Part shown: positions 20,162 through 29,697 of the stretch, one piece after another
Position numbering within the stretch: the first letter of the stretch is position 1
Layout of the letters: each line of letters starts with the position of its first letter
NCBI RefSeq assembly: GCF_013044505.1
Contig: NZ_JABERD010000084.1
Span: 1-37,869, forward strand
Direction of reading: 5' to 3'
Length of the DNA: 37,869 bases
Source: Streptomyces sp. S3(2020)
Lineage (GTDB): Bacteria; Actinomycetota; Actinomycetes; Streptomycetales; Streptomycetaceae
Notes under the pieces: model-generated
Database searches by the model: none
What the model was told of the DNA's origin: nothing
What the model saw: only the letters and a program-made list of their open reading frames with translations
Made by a program: the position numbers and the translations under genes

Positions 20162-23100
20162 ATGCGTACGCCGCGCCAGCCGTCCCAGCACTCCGCGAAT
20201 GGCCAGAAGTGGTCCTTCATGGATGCTCGCCCTGCTGCGCAGGGTATGTACGACCCCCGCAACGAGAAGGACGCCTGTGGCGTCGGTTTCGTGGCCACCC
20301 TCACCGGCGAGGCGAGCCATGCGCTGGTCGAGCAGGCGCTGACCGTTCTGCGCAACCTGGAGCACCGCGGTGCCACCGGCTCCGAGCCCGACTCGGGTGA
20401 CGGCGCGGGCATCCTGACCCAGGTCCCGGACGTGTTCTTCCGCGAGGTGGCCGGGTTCGAGCTGCCCGAGGCCGGTGCGTACGCCGTCGGCATCGCCTTC
20501 CTTCCGGAGGACGGGGCCGCGGACGCCGTCTCGAGGATCGAGACCATCGCCGGTGAAGAGGGCCTCACCGTCCTCGGGTGGCGTGAGGTTCCCGTCGCCC
20601 CCGAACTGCTCGGCGCCACCGCCCGGTCGACCATGCCGGCCTTCCGCGAGATCTTCGTCGCCGACGGTTCAAGCTCCGGTATCGACCTCGACCGCAAGGC
20701 GTTCGTGCTGCGCAAGCGCGCCGAGCGCGAGGTCGACGTCTACTTCCCGTCGCTCTCCGCGCGAACGATCGTCTACAAGGGCATGCTGACCACCGGCCAG
20801 CTGGAGCCCTTCTTCCCGGACCTGTCCGACCGCCGCTTCGCCTCGGCCGTCGCCCTCGTCCACTCGCGCTTCTCCACGAACACCTTCCCTTCGTGGCCGC
20901 TCGCGCACCCGTACCGCTTCGTCGCGCACAACGGTGAGATCAACACCGTCAAGGGCAACCGCAACTGGATGGTGGCCCGCGAGTCGCAGCTCGTCTCCAG
21001 CCTGTTCGGCAACGACGACAAGGCTCTTGAGCGCGTCTTCCCGGTGTGTACGCCGGACGCCTCCGACTCGGCGTCCTTCGACGAGGTGCTCGAACTGCTC
21101 CACCTCGGTGGCCGTTCGCTGCCGCACTCCGTGCTGATGATGATCCCGGAGGCGTGGGAGAACCACGACTCCATGGACCCGGCCCGGCGCGCCTTCTACC
21201 AGTTCCACTCCACGATGATGGAGCCCTGGGACGGCCCGGCCTGTGTCACCTTCACCGACGGCGTCCAGGTCGGCGCGGTGCTCGACCGCAACGGTCTGCG
21301 CCCCGGCCGCTACTGGGTCACCGACGAGGGCCTCGTCGTCCTCGGCTCCGAGGTCGGCGTCCTCGACATCGACCCCGCCAAGGTCGTCCGCAAGGGCCGC
21401 CTCCAGCCCGGCAAGATGTTCCTCGTCGACACCGCCGAGCACCGCATCATCGAGGACGACGAGATCAAGGCGCAGCTCGCCGCCGACGCCCCCTACGCGG
21501 AGTGGCTGGAGGCCGGCGAGATCGAGCTCTCCGACCTGCCCGAGCGCGAGCACATCGTGCACACCCACGCCTCGGTCACCCGCCGCCAGCAGACCTTCGG
21601 CTACACCGAGGAAGAGCTGCGCATCATCCTCGCGCCGATGGCCAAGACCGCCGGCGAGCCGCTCGGTTCGATGGGCACGGACTCGCCGATCGCCGCGCTG
21701 AGCGAGCGTCCGCGTCTCCTCTTCGACTACTTCACCCAGCTGTTCGCGCAGGTCACCAACCCGCCGCTGGACGCCATCCGTGAAGAGCTCGTCACCTCGC
21801 TGCGCAGCTCGCTGGGCCCGCAGGGCAACCTGCTCGACCCGACGGCCGCCTCCTGCCGCTCCGTCGTCCTGCCCTTCCCGGTCATCGACAACGACGAGCT
21901 GGCCAAGCTCATACACATCAACGCCGACGGCGACATGCCCGGCATGAAGGCCGCCACGCTCTCCGGCCTCTACCGGGTCTCCGGCGGCGGTGACTCCCTC
22001 GCCGCCCGCATCGACGAGATCTGCGCCGAGGCCGACGCCGCCATCGACAACGGCGCCCGGCTGATCGTCCTGTCGGACCGGCACTCCGACGCCGAGCACG
22101 CGCCGATCCCCTCGCTGCTGCTCACCGCGGCCGTCCACCACCACCTCATCCGCACCAAGCAGCGCACCGAGGTGGGCCTGCTGGTCGAGGCCGGTGACGT
22201 CCGCGAGGTCCACCACGTCGCCCTGCTGATCGGCTTCGGCGCCGCGGCCGTGAACCCGTACCTCGCCATGGAGTCGGTGGAGGACCTGCTGCGCGCGGGC
22301 ACCTTCATCAACGGCCTGGAGCCCGAGCAGGCGATCCGCAACCTGATCTACGCGCTCGGCAAGGGCGTCCTGAAGGTCATGTCCAAGATGGGCATCTCGA
22401 CCGTCGCCTCCTACCGCGGCGCCCAGGTCTTCGAGGCCGTCGGCCTCGACACCGCCTTCGTCGAGAAGTACTTCAACGGCACGGCCACCAAGATCGGCGG
22501 CGTCGGCATCGACGTCATCGCCAAGGAGGTCGCCGCCCGCCACGCCAAGGCGTACCCGGCGTCCGGCATCGCGCCGGCCCACCGCGCCCTGGAGATAGGC
22601 GGCGAGTACCAGTGGCGCCGCGAGGGCGAGCCGCACCTGTTCGACCCGGAGACGGTCTTCCGCCTCCAGCACTCGACGCGCACCAACCGCTTCGACATCT
22701 TCAAGAAGTACACGGACCGGGTGAACGAGCAGTCCGAGCGGCTGATGACGCTGCGTGGTCTCTTCGGCTTCAAGACCGGACCTGAGGGCCGTCCCTCGAT
22801 CTCCGTCGACGAGGTCGAGCCGGTCTCCGAGATCGTCAAGCGCTTCTCCACCGGCGCCATGTCGTACGGCTCCATCTCCAAGGAGGCGCACGAGACCCTC
22901 GCCATCGCCATGAACCAGTTGGGCGGCAAGTCCAACACCGGTGAGGGCGGCGAGGACGCGGACCGTCTGTACGACCCGGCCCGCCGGTCCAGCATCAAGC
23001 AGGTCGCCTCCGGCCGCTTCGGTGTGACCTCCGAGTACCTGGTCAACGCGGACGACATCCAGATCAAGATGGCCCAGGGCGCCAAGCCCGGCGAAGGCGG

Positions 23101-24769
23101 CCAGCTGCCCGGCCACAAGGTCTACCCGTGGGTCGCGAAGACCCGTCACTCGACCCCGGGTGTCGGCCTCATCTCGCCGCCGCCGCACCACGACATCTAC
23201 TCCATCGAGGACCTGGCCCAGCTGATCCACGACCTGAAGAACGCGAACCCGCAGGCGCGGATCCACGTGAAGCTGGTCTCCGAGGTCGGTGTCGGCACGG
23301 TCGCCGCGGGTGTCTCCAAGGCGCACGCCGACGTCGTGCTCATCTCGGGTCACGACGGTGGTACGGGTGCTTCTCCCCTCACTTCGCTGAAGCACGCCGG
23401 TGGTCCTTGGGAGCTGGGCCTCGCCGAGACCCAGCAGACCCTGCTGCTCAACGGCCTGCGCGACCGGATCGTGGTCCAGACGGACGGTCAGCTCAAGACC
23501 GGCCGCGACGTCGTCATCGCCGCGCTCCTGGGCGCCGAGGAGTTCGGTTTCGCGACCGCGCCGCTCGTCGTCTCCGGCTGCGTCATGATGCGCGTCTGCC
23601 ACCTGGACACCTGCCCGGTCGGCATCGCCACCCAGAACCCGACGCTCCGCGACCGGTTCACCGGCAAGGCCGAGTACGTCGTGAACTTCTTCCAGTTCAT
23701 CGCCCAGGAGGTCCGCGAGCTCCTCGCCGAGCTGGGCTTCCGCTCCATCGAGGAGGCCGTCGGCCACGCCGAGACCCTCGACGTGACCCGCGCGGTCGAC
23801 CACTGGAAGGCGCAGGGCCTGGACCTGGCCCCGCTCTTCTACGTGCCCGAGCTGCCCGAGGGCGCCGCTCTGCACCAGGTGATCGAGCAGGACCACGGCC
23901 TGGAGAAGGCGCTCGACAACGAGCTCATCAAGCTCGCCGCCGACGCCCTGGCCGCGTCCAGCGCCACCGACGCCCAGCCGGTGCGCGCCCAGGTCGCGAT
24001 CCGCAACATCAACCGCACGGTCGGCACCATGCTCGGCCACGAGGTGACGAAGAAGTTCGGCGGTGCGGGCCTGCCCGAGGACACCATCGACATCACCTTC
24101 ACCGGCAGCGCGGGCCAGTCCTTCGGCGCCTTCCTGCCGCGCGGTGTCACGCTGCGCCTGGAGGGCGACGCCAACGACTACGTCGGCAAGGGACTTTCGG
24201 GTGGCCGTGTCGTCGTCCGCCCGGACCGGGGCGCCGACCACCTCGCCGAGTTCTCGACGATCGCGGGCAACACCATCGCGTACGGCGCGACCGGCGGCGA
24301 GCTGTTCCTGCGCGGTCGTACCGGTGAGCGCTTCTGCGTCCGCAACTCCGGTGCGCTGGTGGTCTCGGAGGGCGTGGGCGACCACGGCTGCGAGTACATG
24401 ACCGGCGGTCACGCGGTGGTCCTGGGCGAGACGGGCCGCAACTTCGCGGCCGGCATGTCCGGCGGTGTCGCCTACGTCATCGACCTGGACCACGACAACG
24501 TCAACGTCGGCAACGTGGACGCCGTCGAGACGCTGGACGAGGCCGACAAGCAGTGGCTGCACGACGTGGTGCGCCGCCACGCCGAGGAGACGGGCTCGAC
24601 CGTCGCCGAGAAGCTGCTCGTCGACTGGGACACGTCCGTGGAGCGCTTCAGCAAGATCATCCCCAGCACGTACAAGGCAGTGCTCGCCGCCAAGGCCGCC
24701 GCCGAGCAGGCCGGTCTCTCCGAGACCGAGATCACCGAGAAGATGATGGAGGCGGCGATCAATGGCTGA
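20162..24769 (+). CDS. gltB: Glutamate synthase (NADPH) large subunit GltB
   Basis: GltB hydrolyses glutamine and transfers the ammonia to 2-oxoglutarate, making two glutamates in the GOGAT cycle. The 1535-residue protein has the N-terminal class II amidotransferase whose nucleophile is C39 in EKDACGVGF. The preceding 38 residues fit the propeptide removed in GltB maturation, which favours ATG 20162 (after GGGAGAG) over the internal ATG at MDARPAAQG. The central and FMN-binding domains follow (STGAMSYGSISKEAHE, GEGGEDADR, SGHDGGTGASPLTSLKHAG). The 3Fe-4S ligands C1140, C1146 and C1151 lie in the segment CVMMRVCHLDTCPVG, and the C-terminal GXGXG beta-helix repeats close the protein. It overlaps gltD by 8 nt. 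Confidence 0.96.
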   Translation: MRTPRQPSQHSANGQKWSFMDARPAAQGMYDPRNEKDACGVGFVATLTGEASHALVEQALTVLRNLEHRGATGSEPDSGDGAGILTQVPDVFFREVAGFELPEAGAYAVGIAFLPEDGAADAVSRIETIAGEEGLTVLGWREVPVAPELLGATARSTMPAFREIFVADGSSSGIDLDRKAFVLRKRAEREVDVYFPSLSARTIVYKGMLTTGQLEPFFPDLSDRRFASAVALVHSRFSTNTFPSWPLAHPYRFVAHNGEINTVKGNRNWMVARESQLVSSLFGNDDKALERVFPVCTPDASDSASFDEVLELLHLGGRSLPHSVLMMIPEAWENHDSMDPARRAFYQFHSTMMEPWDGPACVTFTDGVQVGAVLDRNGLRPGRYWVTDEGLVVLGSEVGVLDIDPAKVVRKGRLQPGKMFLVDTAEHRIIEDDEIKAQLAADAPYAEWLEAGEIELSDLPEREHIVHTHASVTRRQQTFGYTEEELRIILAPMAKTAGEPLGSMGTDSPIAALSERPRLLFDYFTQLFAQVTNPPLDAIREELVTSLRSSLGPQGNLLDPTAASCRSVVLPFPVIDNDELAKLIHINADGDMPGMKAATLSGLYRVSGGGDSLAARIDEICAEADAAIDNGARLIVLSDRHSDAEHAPIPSLLLTAAVHHHLIRTKQRTEVGLLVEAGDVREVHHVALLIGFGAAAVNPYLAMESVEDLLRAGTFINGLEPEQAIRNLIYALGKGVLKVMSKMGISTVASYRGAQVFEAVGLDTAFVEKYFNGTATKIGGVGIDVIAKEVAARHAKAYPASGIAPAHRALEIGGEYQWRREGEPHLFDPETVFRLQHSTRTNRFDIFKKYTDRVNEQSERLMTLRGLFGFKTGPEGRPSISVDEVEPVSEIVKRFSTGAMSYGSISKEAHETLAIAMNQLGGKSNTGEGGEDADRLYDPARRSSIKQVASGRFGVTSEYLVNADDIQIKMAQGAKPGEGGQLPGHKVYPWVAKTRHSTPGVGLISPPPHHDIYSIEDLAQLIHDLKNANPQARIHVKLVSEVGVGTVAAGVSKAHADVVLISGHDGGTGASPLTSLKHAGGPWELGLAETQQTLLLNGLRDRIVVQTDGQLKTGRDVVIAALLGAEEFGFATAPLVVSGCVMMRVCHLDTCPVGIATQNPTLRDRFTGKAEYVVNFFQFIAQEVRELLAELGFRSIEEAVGHAETLDVTRAVDHWKAQGLDLAPLFYVPELPEGAALHQVIEQDHGLEKALDNELIKLAADALAASSATDAQPVRAQVAIRNINRTVGTMLGHEVTKKFGGAGLPEDTIDITFTGSAGQSFGAFLPRGVTLRLEGDANDYVGKGLSGGRVVVRPDRGADHLAEFSTIAGNTIAYGATGGELFLRGRTGERFCVRNSGALVVSEGVGDHGCEYMTGGHAVVLGETGRNFAAGMSGGVAYVIDLDHDNVNVGNVDAVETLDEADKQWLHDVVRRHAEETGSTVAEKLLVDWDTSVERFSKIIPSTYKAVLAAKAAAEQAGLSETEITEKMMEAAING

Positions 24770-26222
24770 CCCGAAGGGCTTCCTGAACCACGGCCGTGAG
24801 GTCGCCAAGTCCCGCCCCGTCGACGTCCGTCTGAAGGACTGGAACGAGGTCTACGTCGCCGGTTCCCTGCTGCCGATCATCAGCAAGCAGGCCAGCCGCT
24901 GCATGGACTGCGGTATCCCGTTCTGCCACAACGGCTGTCCGCTGGGGAACCTCATCCCCGAGTGGAACGACTACGCCTACCGCGAGGACTGGGCGGCCGC
25001 GAGCGAGCGTCTGCACGCGACCAACAACTTCCCCGAGTTCACGGGGCGGTTGTGCCCGGCTCCCTGCGAGTCGGCGTGTGTGCTCGGCATCAACCAGCCG
25101 GCCGTGACCATCAAGAACGTCGAGGTCTCGATCATCGACAAGGCGTGGGACAGCGGTGACGTCGAGCCGCAGGCCCCCGAGCGGCTGTCCGGCAAGACCG
25201 TCGCGGTCATCGGCTCGGGCCCGGCGGGCCTGGCCGCCGCCCAGCAGCTCACGCGGGCCGGCCACACCGTCGCCGTCTACGAGCGCGCCGACCGCGTCGG
25301 CGGCCTGCTGCGCTACGGCATCCCCGAGTTCAAGATGGAGAAGCGGCACATCAACCGGCGTATCGAGCAGATGCGCGCGGAGGGCACCCGCTTCCGTACC
25401 GGTATCGAGATCGGCCGCGACCTCAAGGCGACCGACCTGAAGAAGCGGTACGACGCCGTCGTCATCGCCGCCGGTGCGACGACCGCCCGTGACCTCCCGG
25501 TCCCCGGCCGCGAGCTCAAGGGCGTCCACCAGGCGATGGAGTACCTGCCGCTGGCCAACAAGGTGCAGGAGGGCGACTTCGTGGCGCCCCCCATCACCGC
25601 CGAGGGCAAGCACGTCGTGGTCATCGGCGGCGGCGACACCGGCGCCGACTGCGTGGGCACCGCCCACCGTCAGGGCGCGGCGTCGGTGACGCAGCTGGAG
25701 ATCATGCCGCAGCCGGGCGAGGACCGTGCCCCGCACCAGCCGTGGCCGACCTTCCCGATGCTCTACAAGGTCACCTCCGCGCACGAGGAGGGCGGCGAGC
25801 GGGTCTACTCCGTCTCCACCACCCACTTCGAGGGCGACGAGGACGGCAACGTCCAGTGGCTGCACCTCAGCGAGGTCGAGTTCGTCGACGGCAAGCTGAC
25901 CTCGAAGCCGGGCACGGAGCGCAAGATCCCCGCCCAGCTGGTCACCCTCGCGATGGGCTTCACCGGCACCGATCGGGAGAACGGCCTGGTCGAGCAGTTC
26001 GGCCTGGAGCTCGACGAGCGCGGCAACGTCGCCCGCGACGCCGACTTCCAGACCAACGTCCCCGGTGTGTACGTCGCCGGTGACGCGGGCCGCGGCCAGT
26101 CCCTCATCGTGTGGGCGATCGCGGAGGGCCGCTCGGCCGCCCGTGGCGTCGACCGCTTCCTGACCGGTGCCAGCGAACTGCCGGCCCCGATCCGCCCGAC
26201 GGACCGTTCCCTGATGGTCTGA
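24762..26222 (+). CDS. gltD: Glutamate synthase small subunit GltD
   Basis: GltD takes electrons from NADPH through FAD and 4Fe-4S clusters to the GltB FMN site. The 486-residue protein has cluster cysteines in the segment CMDCGIPFCHNGC (C47, C50, C55, C59) and a second group in CPAPCESAC (C98, C102, C106). The FAD motif is IGSGPAG (150-156) and the NADPH motif is VVVIGGGDTGADC near 285-297. It ends with the FAD segment NVPGVYVAGDAGRGQSLIVWAIAEGR. ATG 24762 lies inside the gltB end, so the subunits are translationally coupled. A 13-bp-stem hairpin follows. Confidence 0.95.
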   Translation: MADPKGFLNHGREVAKSRPVDVRLKDWNEVYVAGSLLPIISKQASRCMDCGIPFCHNGCPLGNLIPEWNDYAYREDWAAASERLHATNNFPEFTGRLCPAPCESACVLGINQPAVTIKNVEVSIIDKAWDSGDVEPQAPERLSGKTVAVIGSGPAGLAAAQQLTRAGHTVAVYERADRVGGLLRYGIPEFKMEKRHINRRIEQMRAEGTRFRTGIEIGRDLKATDLKKRYDAVVIAAGATTARDLPVPGRELKGVHQAMEYLPLANKVQEGDFVAPPITAEGKHVVVIGGGDTGADCVGTAHRQGAASVTQLEIMPQPGEDRAPHQPWPTFPMLYKVTSAHEEGGERVYSVSTTHFEGDEDGNVQWLHLSEVEFVDGKLTSKPGTERKIPAQLVTLAMGFTGTDRENGLVEQFGLELDERGNVARDADFQTNVPGVYVAGDAGRGQSLIVWAIAEGRSAARGVDRFLTGASELPAPIRPTDRSLMV

Positions 26223-26265
26223 CGGTTCATCAAAAGACGTCCCGTACAAAGGCGTACGGAACACT

Positions 26266-26314
26266 GACGGCGCCTGCCTCCCAGTCCCCGACCGGACGGA
26301 TGGCAGGCGCCGTC
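26266..26314. terminator. Bidirectional terminator after gltD
   Basis: GACGGCGCCTGCC (26266-26278) and GGCAGGCGCCGTC (26302-26314) form a perfect 13-bp stem with a 23-nt loop between convergent genes. A smaller CCGTAC/GTACGG hairpin (26242-26259) precedes it. Confidence 0.8.
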
Positions 26315-26320
26315 GCATGC

Positions 26321-27130
26321 TCAGGAGGCCTGAAGCCCCTCGAACTCCACCGCGGCGTCCTCGGTGTAGGCGCCCACCCGGCCCTGGAGATAGGGGCGTT
26401 CGGCGTCGGTGAAGGTCACGAGCCGCTTGCCGTCCACCTCCACGGTGAGCCGCGGGCCCTTCTGCTCCACCCGTACCGAGGACCAGTCGCCCACCGGGTA
26501 CTGCTCGTGCCCCGTGGCCAGGAACCGCTGCCCGCCGGGATACGCCGGGTCCCGCTTGCCGAGCTCCCAGCCGTTCGGTTTGAGGGTGATGTAGTAGAAG
26601 TGCTCCGCGTCGGTGTACGCCCACACCAGCCACGGCACTTCCCACGGGTTCGGGTGCGGGGTGCGCAGCTGCTCGACGGTGCGCATCCGGGACGCGAACC
26701 GCACGTCGTCGTACGACGCGGTGCTGACGACCAGCCCGGCATGGGTGGTGCCGGGGTCCTCGGCGGGCATCGGGGACAGGGTCAGGGAGTCGTCGTCTCC
26801 GGTGTTGGTGCCGTGGCCGTTGAACACGGAGGTCCAGCGGCCGTGGGTGGAGCCGTCGGCCCAGGGGGCGGTCTGCCGTGGCTCCGGGTCCGAGCCGCAC
26901 CGGCTCAAGGTGACGGACAGGCCGACCGCCAGGGTGAGAGCCAGTGCGACTCCGGCCAGGACGCGGCTCCTGCGCCCCGGCCCCGACGGAAGCTCCGGCG
27001 GAGGTCCTGGTGGAGGCCCTGGTGGACGCGTCGACGCGGGCCCCGACCGAAGTCCCGGCCGAAGCCCCGCCCGAAGTCCCCGCGGAATCAGGGGAATCCG
27101 TCGGCGTGAGCGCAGGAGTGACGGCGTCAT
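26321..27130 (-). CDS. Membrane-anchored concanavalin A-like (DUF1080/LamG-type) protein
   Basis: This 269-residue protein has a basic, Arg/Pro/Gly-rich cytoplasmic N-terminus (1-56), one hydrophobic anchor (about 57-77, ending LSRCGS, which is not a good lipobox) and an extracellular beta-sandwich. The pattern WTSVFNGHGTNTGDD, DVRFASRMRTVEQL, FYYITLKPNGWELGK and VRVEQKGPRLTVEVDGKRLVTF resembles the concanavalin A-like fold of 3-keto-disaccharide hydrolase/DUF1080 and LamG proteins. It probably binds a polysaccharide, and I see no assured catalytic residues. ATG 27130 overlaps the UDP-GlcNAc epimerase stop as ATGA, so it belongs to the same polysaccharide operon. Confidence 0.7.
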   Translation of the reverse strand: MTPSLLRSRRRIPLIPRGLRAGLRPGLRSGPASTRPPGPPPGPPPELPSGPGRRSRVLAGVALALTLAVGLSVTLSRCGSDPEPRQTAPWADGSTHGRWTSVFNGHGTNTGDDDSLTLSPMPAEDPGTTHAGLVVSTASYDDVRFASRMRTVEQLRTPHPNPWEVPWLVWAYTDAEHFYYITLKPNGWELGKRDPAYPGGQRFLATGHEQYPVGDWSSVRVEQKGPRLTVEVDGKRLVTFTDAERPYLQGRVGAYTEDAAVEFEGLQAS

Positions 27131-28290
27131 GCCGTCGAGTATGGCCCGGATGCCGTGAGGCCGACCGGGACATCGGCGGCGAAGTCCTCGGCCAGCTGGT
27201 CGAGGATCCGGCGCGCGGCCGTGCCGTCGCCGAACGGGTTGCCCGCGCCCGCCATCCGCCGGTACTCCACCGGATCGTCGAGGAGTTTCTCCGCCCAGGC
27301 CACGATGGTCTCCGGGTCGGTGCCGACGAGCCGGGCCGATCCGGCCTCGACCGCCTCGGGCCGCTCGGTGGTCGTCCGCAGCACGAGCGAGGGCTTGCTG
27401 AGGCTGGGGGCCTCCTCCTGGATACCGCCGGAGTCGGTGAGGACGAGGTCGCACCCGGCCAGGGTCGCCGCGAAGTCCAGATAGCCGAGCGGCTCGACGA
27501 GCGAGATGCCCTGGTGACCGTCGAGTTCGGGCAGCAGCACGTCCCGTACGGCCGGGCTCTTGTGCAGCGGCAGCACGATCTCCACGTCCCCCCGGCGGGC
27601 GAGCCGGGTCAGTGCCCGTCCCATGCCGCGCATCCGTTCGCCCTGGTTCTCCCGGCGGTGCAGGGTGACCAGGATCCGCTTGGCGGCGGTACGGAACGCG
27701 GAGGCGCCGGTGCCCTCGGCCAGCACCCACAGCAGGTTGTCGATCACCGTGTTGCCGGTGGTGAACACCTGCTCCTCGGGGATGCCCTCGTCGGTCAGAT
27801 GGCGGGCCGCGGCCGGGGTGGGGGCGAAGTGCCAGCGGGCGATACGGCTGATGAGGCTGCGGTTGAGCTCTTCGGGGAAGGGGTTGTCGATGACGCCGGT
27901 ACGCAGTCCGGCCTCCACATGGGCGACCGGGATCTTCTCGTAGAAGGCGGCCAGGGCACCGGCCAGCGCGGTCGTGGTGTCCCCCTGCACCACGACCAGG
28001 TCGGGGCGCTGCTCCCGCATGGCACCGCCGAGCTCCCCGACCAGACGGGCGGTGAGGTCGGACAGCTGCTGCCGGCTGCGCATCACCTCCAGGGCGATGC
28101 GTACGTCGACGCACAGCATGCCGAGCATCTGGTGGAGCATCTCGCGGTGCTGGCCGGTGGTGACGACGACCGGCTCGAACTGCGGACCGGCGGCCATCGC
28201 CCGCGCCACGGGCGCCAGTTTGATCGCTTCCGGCCGGGTGCCGAGCACCAGCATGGCGCGTACGGGCATGGCTGACGGAGGTGTGGACAT
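27127..28290 (-). CDS. wecB: UDP-N-acetylglucosamine 2-epimerase (non-hydrolysing)
   Basis: WecB interconverts UDP-GlcNAc and UDP-ManNAc in the cytoplasm. The 387-residue GT-B-fold protein has GTRPEAIKLAPV (17-28), VVTTGQHREML, VVQGDTTTALAGALAAF, HVEAGLR, DNPFPEELNR, TLHRREN, LTDSGGIQEEAPSL and the uridine-binding TTERPEAVEAG. All are diagnostic of the non-hydrolysing epimerase. ATG 28290 is preceded by GGGGGG about 8 nt away; MPVRAML eight codons later is an alternative start. A tandem 19-bp repeat lies upstream. Linked to a GT2 synthase, it suggests a ManNAc-containing or ManNAc-derived polymer. A housekeeping teichoic-type role is possible too. Confidence 0.92.
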   Translation of the reverse strand: MSTPPSAMPVRAMLVLGTRPEAIKLAPVARAMAAGPQFEPVVVTTGQHREMLHQMLGMLCVDVRIALEVMRSRQQLSDLTARLVGELGGAMREQRPDLVVVQGDTTTALAGALAAFYEKIPVAHVEAGLRTGVIDNPFPEELNRSLISRIARWHFAPTPAAARHLTDEGIPEEQVFTTGNTVIDNLLWVLAEGTGASAFRTAAKRILVTLHRRENQGERMRGMGRALTRLARRGDVEIVLPLHKSPAVRDVLLPELDGHQGISLVEPLGYLDFAATLAGCDLVLTDSGGIQEEAPSLSKPSLVLRTTTERPEAVEAGSARLVGTDPETIVAWAEKLLDDPVEYRRMAGAGNPFGDGTAARRILDQLAEDFAADVPVGLTASGPYSTA

Positions 28291-28340
28291 GTTGGGTGCC
28301 CCCCTTGGGCATGCGTGATCGTCGCAGCGACCACGTCGAG

Positions 28341-28377
28341 GGTGATGAGAGAGGTAACAGGTGATGAGAGAGGTAAC
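28341..28377 (-). repeat. Tandem 19-bp direct repeat upstream of wecB
   Basis: GGTGATGAGAGAGGTAAC occurs twice (28341-28358 and 28360-28377), perfectly repeated with a 19-nt period. On the wecB strand it reads GTTACCTCTCTCATCACC twice, 51-87 nt before the start codon. It could be a recent duplication or a two-site operator. Confidence 0.75.
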
Positions 28378-28452
28378 GGGAGAGGCGTCAGGAGAGCTGA
28401 TGGGACACAGAGTCGAGGATTCGCGCGGGGATCGGGCGCGGCCCGGACGTCC

Positions 28453-29697
28453 TCAGGTGCGCGCGGTCTTCAGCCAGCCTCGCTGGCCGGTGAGCATCCG
28501 CCAGAAGCCCCACCAGCCGGCGGCGAACCAGATGTAGCCGTAGAAGACGAAGACATGGGCCAGGAGCACCGAGCGCATCAGCCCGAGCTCCCGCTCACGC
28601 TTGGCATAGACGAAGCCGTACGCGTAGGCGGCCGTGAACGAGAGCAGATACGGGCCGAGCAGCCACATGGGCGAGACCAGTGCCTGCCCTGCCCGGACGG
28701 AGGCCACGGTGGTGGCGCCGACGGCGACGAGGAAGGACAGCGGCAGCAGCGAGGTGAGCAGGATGAGCACCGGGCTGGAGAGGTGGTAGAGCAGGTCGAG
28801 TGCGGCACGGGTCGGGACGTCCCTGAGGATGAGCGGGACGAGACCGGCCGACTGGAGATGGCCCTGGAACCAGCGGGATCGCTGGCGGATCAGGCGCCGC
28901 AGGCTGAGCACGGCCTGCTGGGAGACCGCCGCGGTGGTGCAGTGCTGGTTGGTCCAGCCCTTGGCGATCAGCCGTACCCCGAGGTCGAGGTCCTCGGTCA
29001 GGCTGTCGCTCCAAGGCCCTTCGCCGTCCAGGGTGTTGAGCGCCGACAGCCGCATGAACTGCCCGTTGCCGCCCATGCCCACGCTGCCGATGGAGCGGCG
29101 TGCGCTCTGGAAGACGTCGCCGTAGACGACGAACTCCATGTCCTGCATGCGGGCGAGCAGGCCGAGATGCCGGTTGTACATACGGACGCAGACCTGAACC
29201 GCGCCCGTTCTCGGATCGTCGAAGTACGGGTCGACCGACTGCACCACATGCGGGTCGAGCCGCCCGTCCGCGTCGACCACGCACAGGACCACGTCCGCCG
29301 GGTCATGACCGGCGAGCAGACCGGATTCCCGCAGGTGGCGTACGCCGTCATTGAGTGCGGCGCCTTTGCCTTTACGGGCATTCGGCGGACTGCGCCGGTG
29401 CAGTCGGACCAGATCCGGGTCGGCGGCCAGCGCGATCTCGGAGGTACGGTCGTCCGAACCGTCGTCGATCACCAGTGCCATAAAATTCCGGGCAGGCAGT
29501 GAGGTGATTCGCGCCAGGCTTTCCGAAAGCACCTGCTCCTCGTTGAGACAGGCGAGAAGAAATACATAGAACCGGTCTCTCCGGTCTGTTCGGGAACGGC
29601 GAATTCTGCGCCTCGACAGCAGAAAGAGACTGGTGTTGTAGCAGCCGGCCATGATGATCAAAGTGATGCTCGACCACAGGAGCAGCTCAGTGATCAT
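28453..29697 (-). CDS. Processive family 2 glycosyltransferase (PgaC/hyaluronan-synthase-like)
   Basis: This 414-residue membrane polysaccharide synthase has an N-terminal transmembrane helix (5-27) and a GT-A domain with VIDDGSDDRT (76-85), VVDADG (140-145, DxD), TEDLDLG (234-240) and QRSRW (272-276). The last two are marks of processive synthases such as PgaC, NodC, hyaluronan or cellulose synthase. C-terminal helices (about 300-400) form the export channel. The acceptor base and QxxRW imply beta-linked polymer synthesis and secretion; which sugar is used is not decided by these motifs. Start ATG 29697, with GGGAG upstream, lies within the end of the small membrane protein (11-nt overlap). 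Confidence 0.87.
   Translation of the reverse strand: MITELLLWSSITLIIMAGCYNTSLFLLSRRRIRRSRTDRRDRFYVFLLACLNEEQVLSESLARITSLPARNFMALVIDDGSDDRTSEIALAADPDLVRLHRRSPPNARKGKGAALNDGVRHLRESGLLAGHDPADVVLCVVDADGRLDPHVVQSVDPYFDDPRTGAVQVCVRMYNRHLGLLARMQDMEFVVYGDVFQSARRSIGSVGMGGNGQFMRLSALNTLDGEGPWSDSLTEDLDLGVRLIAKGWTNQHCTTAAVSQQAVLSLRRLIRQRSRWFQGHLQSAGLVPLILRDVPTRAALDLLYHLSSPVLILLTSLLPLSFLVAVGATTVASVRAGQALVSPMWLLGPYLLSFTAAYAYGFVYAKRERELGLMRSVLLAHVFVFYGYIWFAAGWWGFWRMLTGQRGWLKTART

Noticed and set aside
20669..24808. A 1379-codon open frame antisense to gltB
   Set aside because: High-GC codon bias in gltB keeps the antisense frame open. The translation is low-complexity D/V/G/R/A-rich with no motif, and it overlaps a certain gene throughout.
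27000..27130. Gly/Pro/Ala/Arg-rich stretch as a collagen-like gene on the plus strand
   Set aside because: The plus-strand frame is a shadow. The minus-strand frame is the basic N-terminus of the anchored concanavalin-like protein and ends in a proper ATGA overlap.
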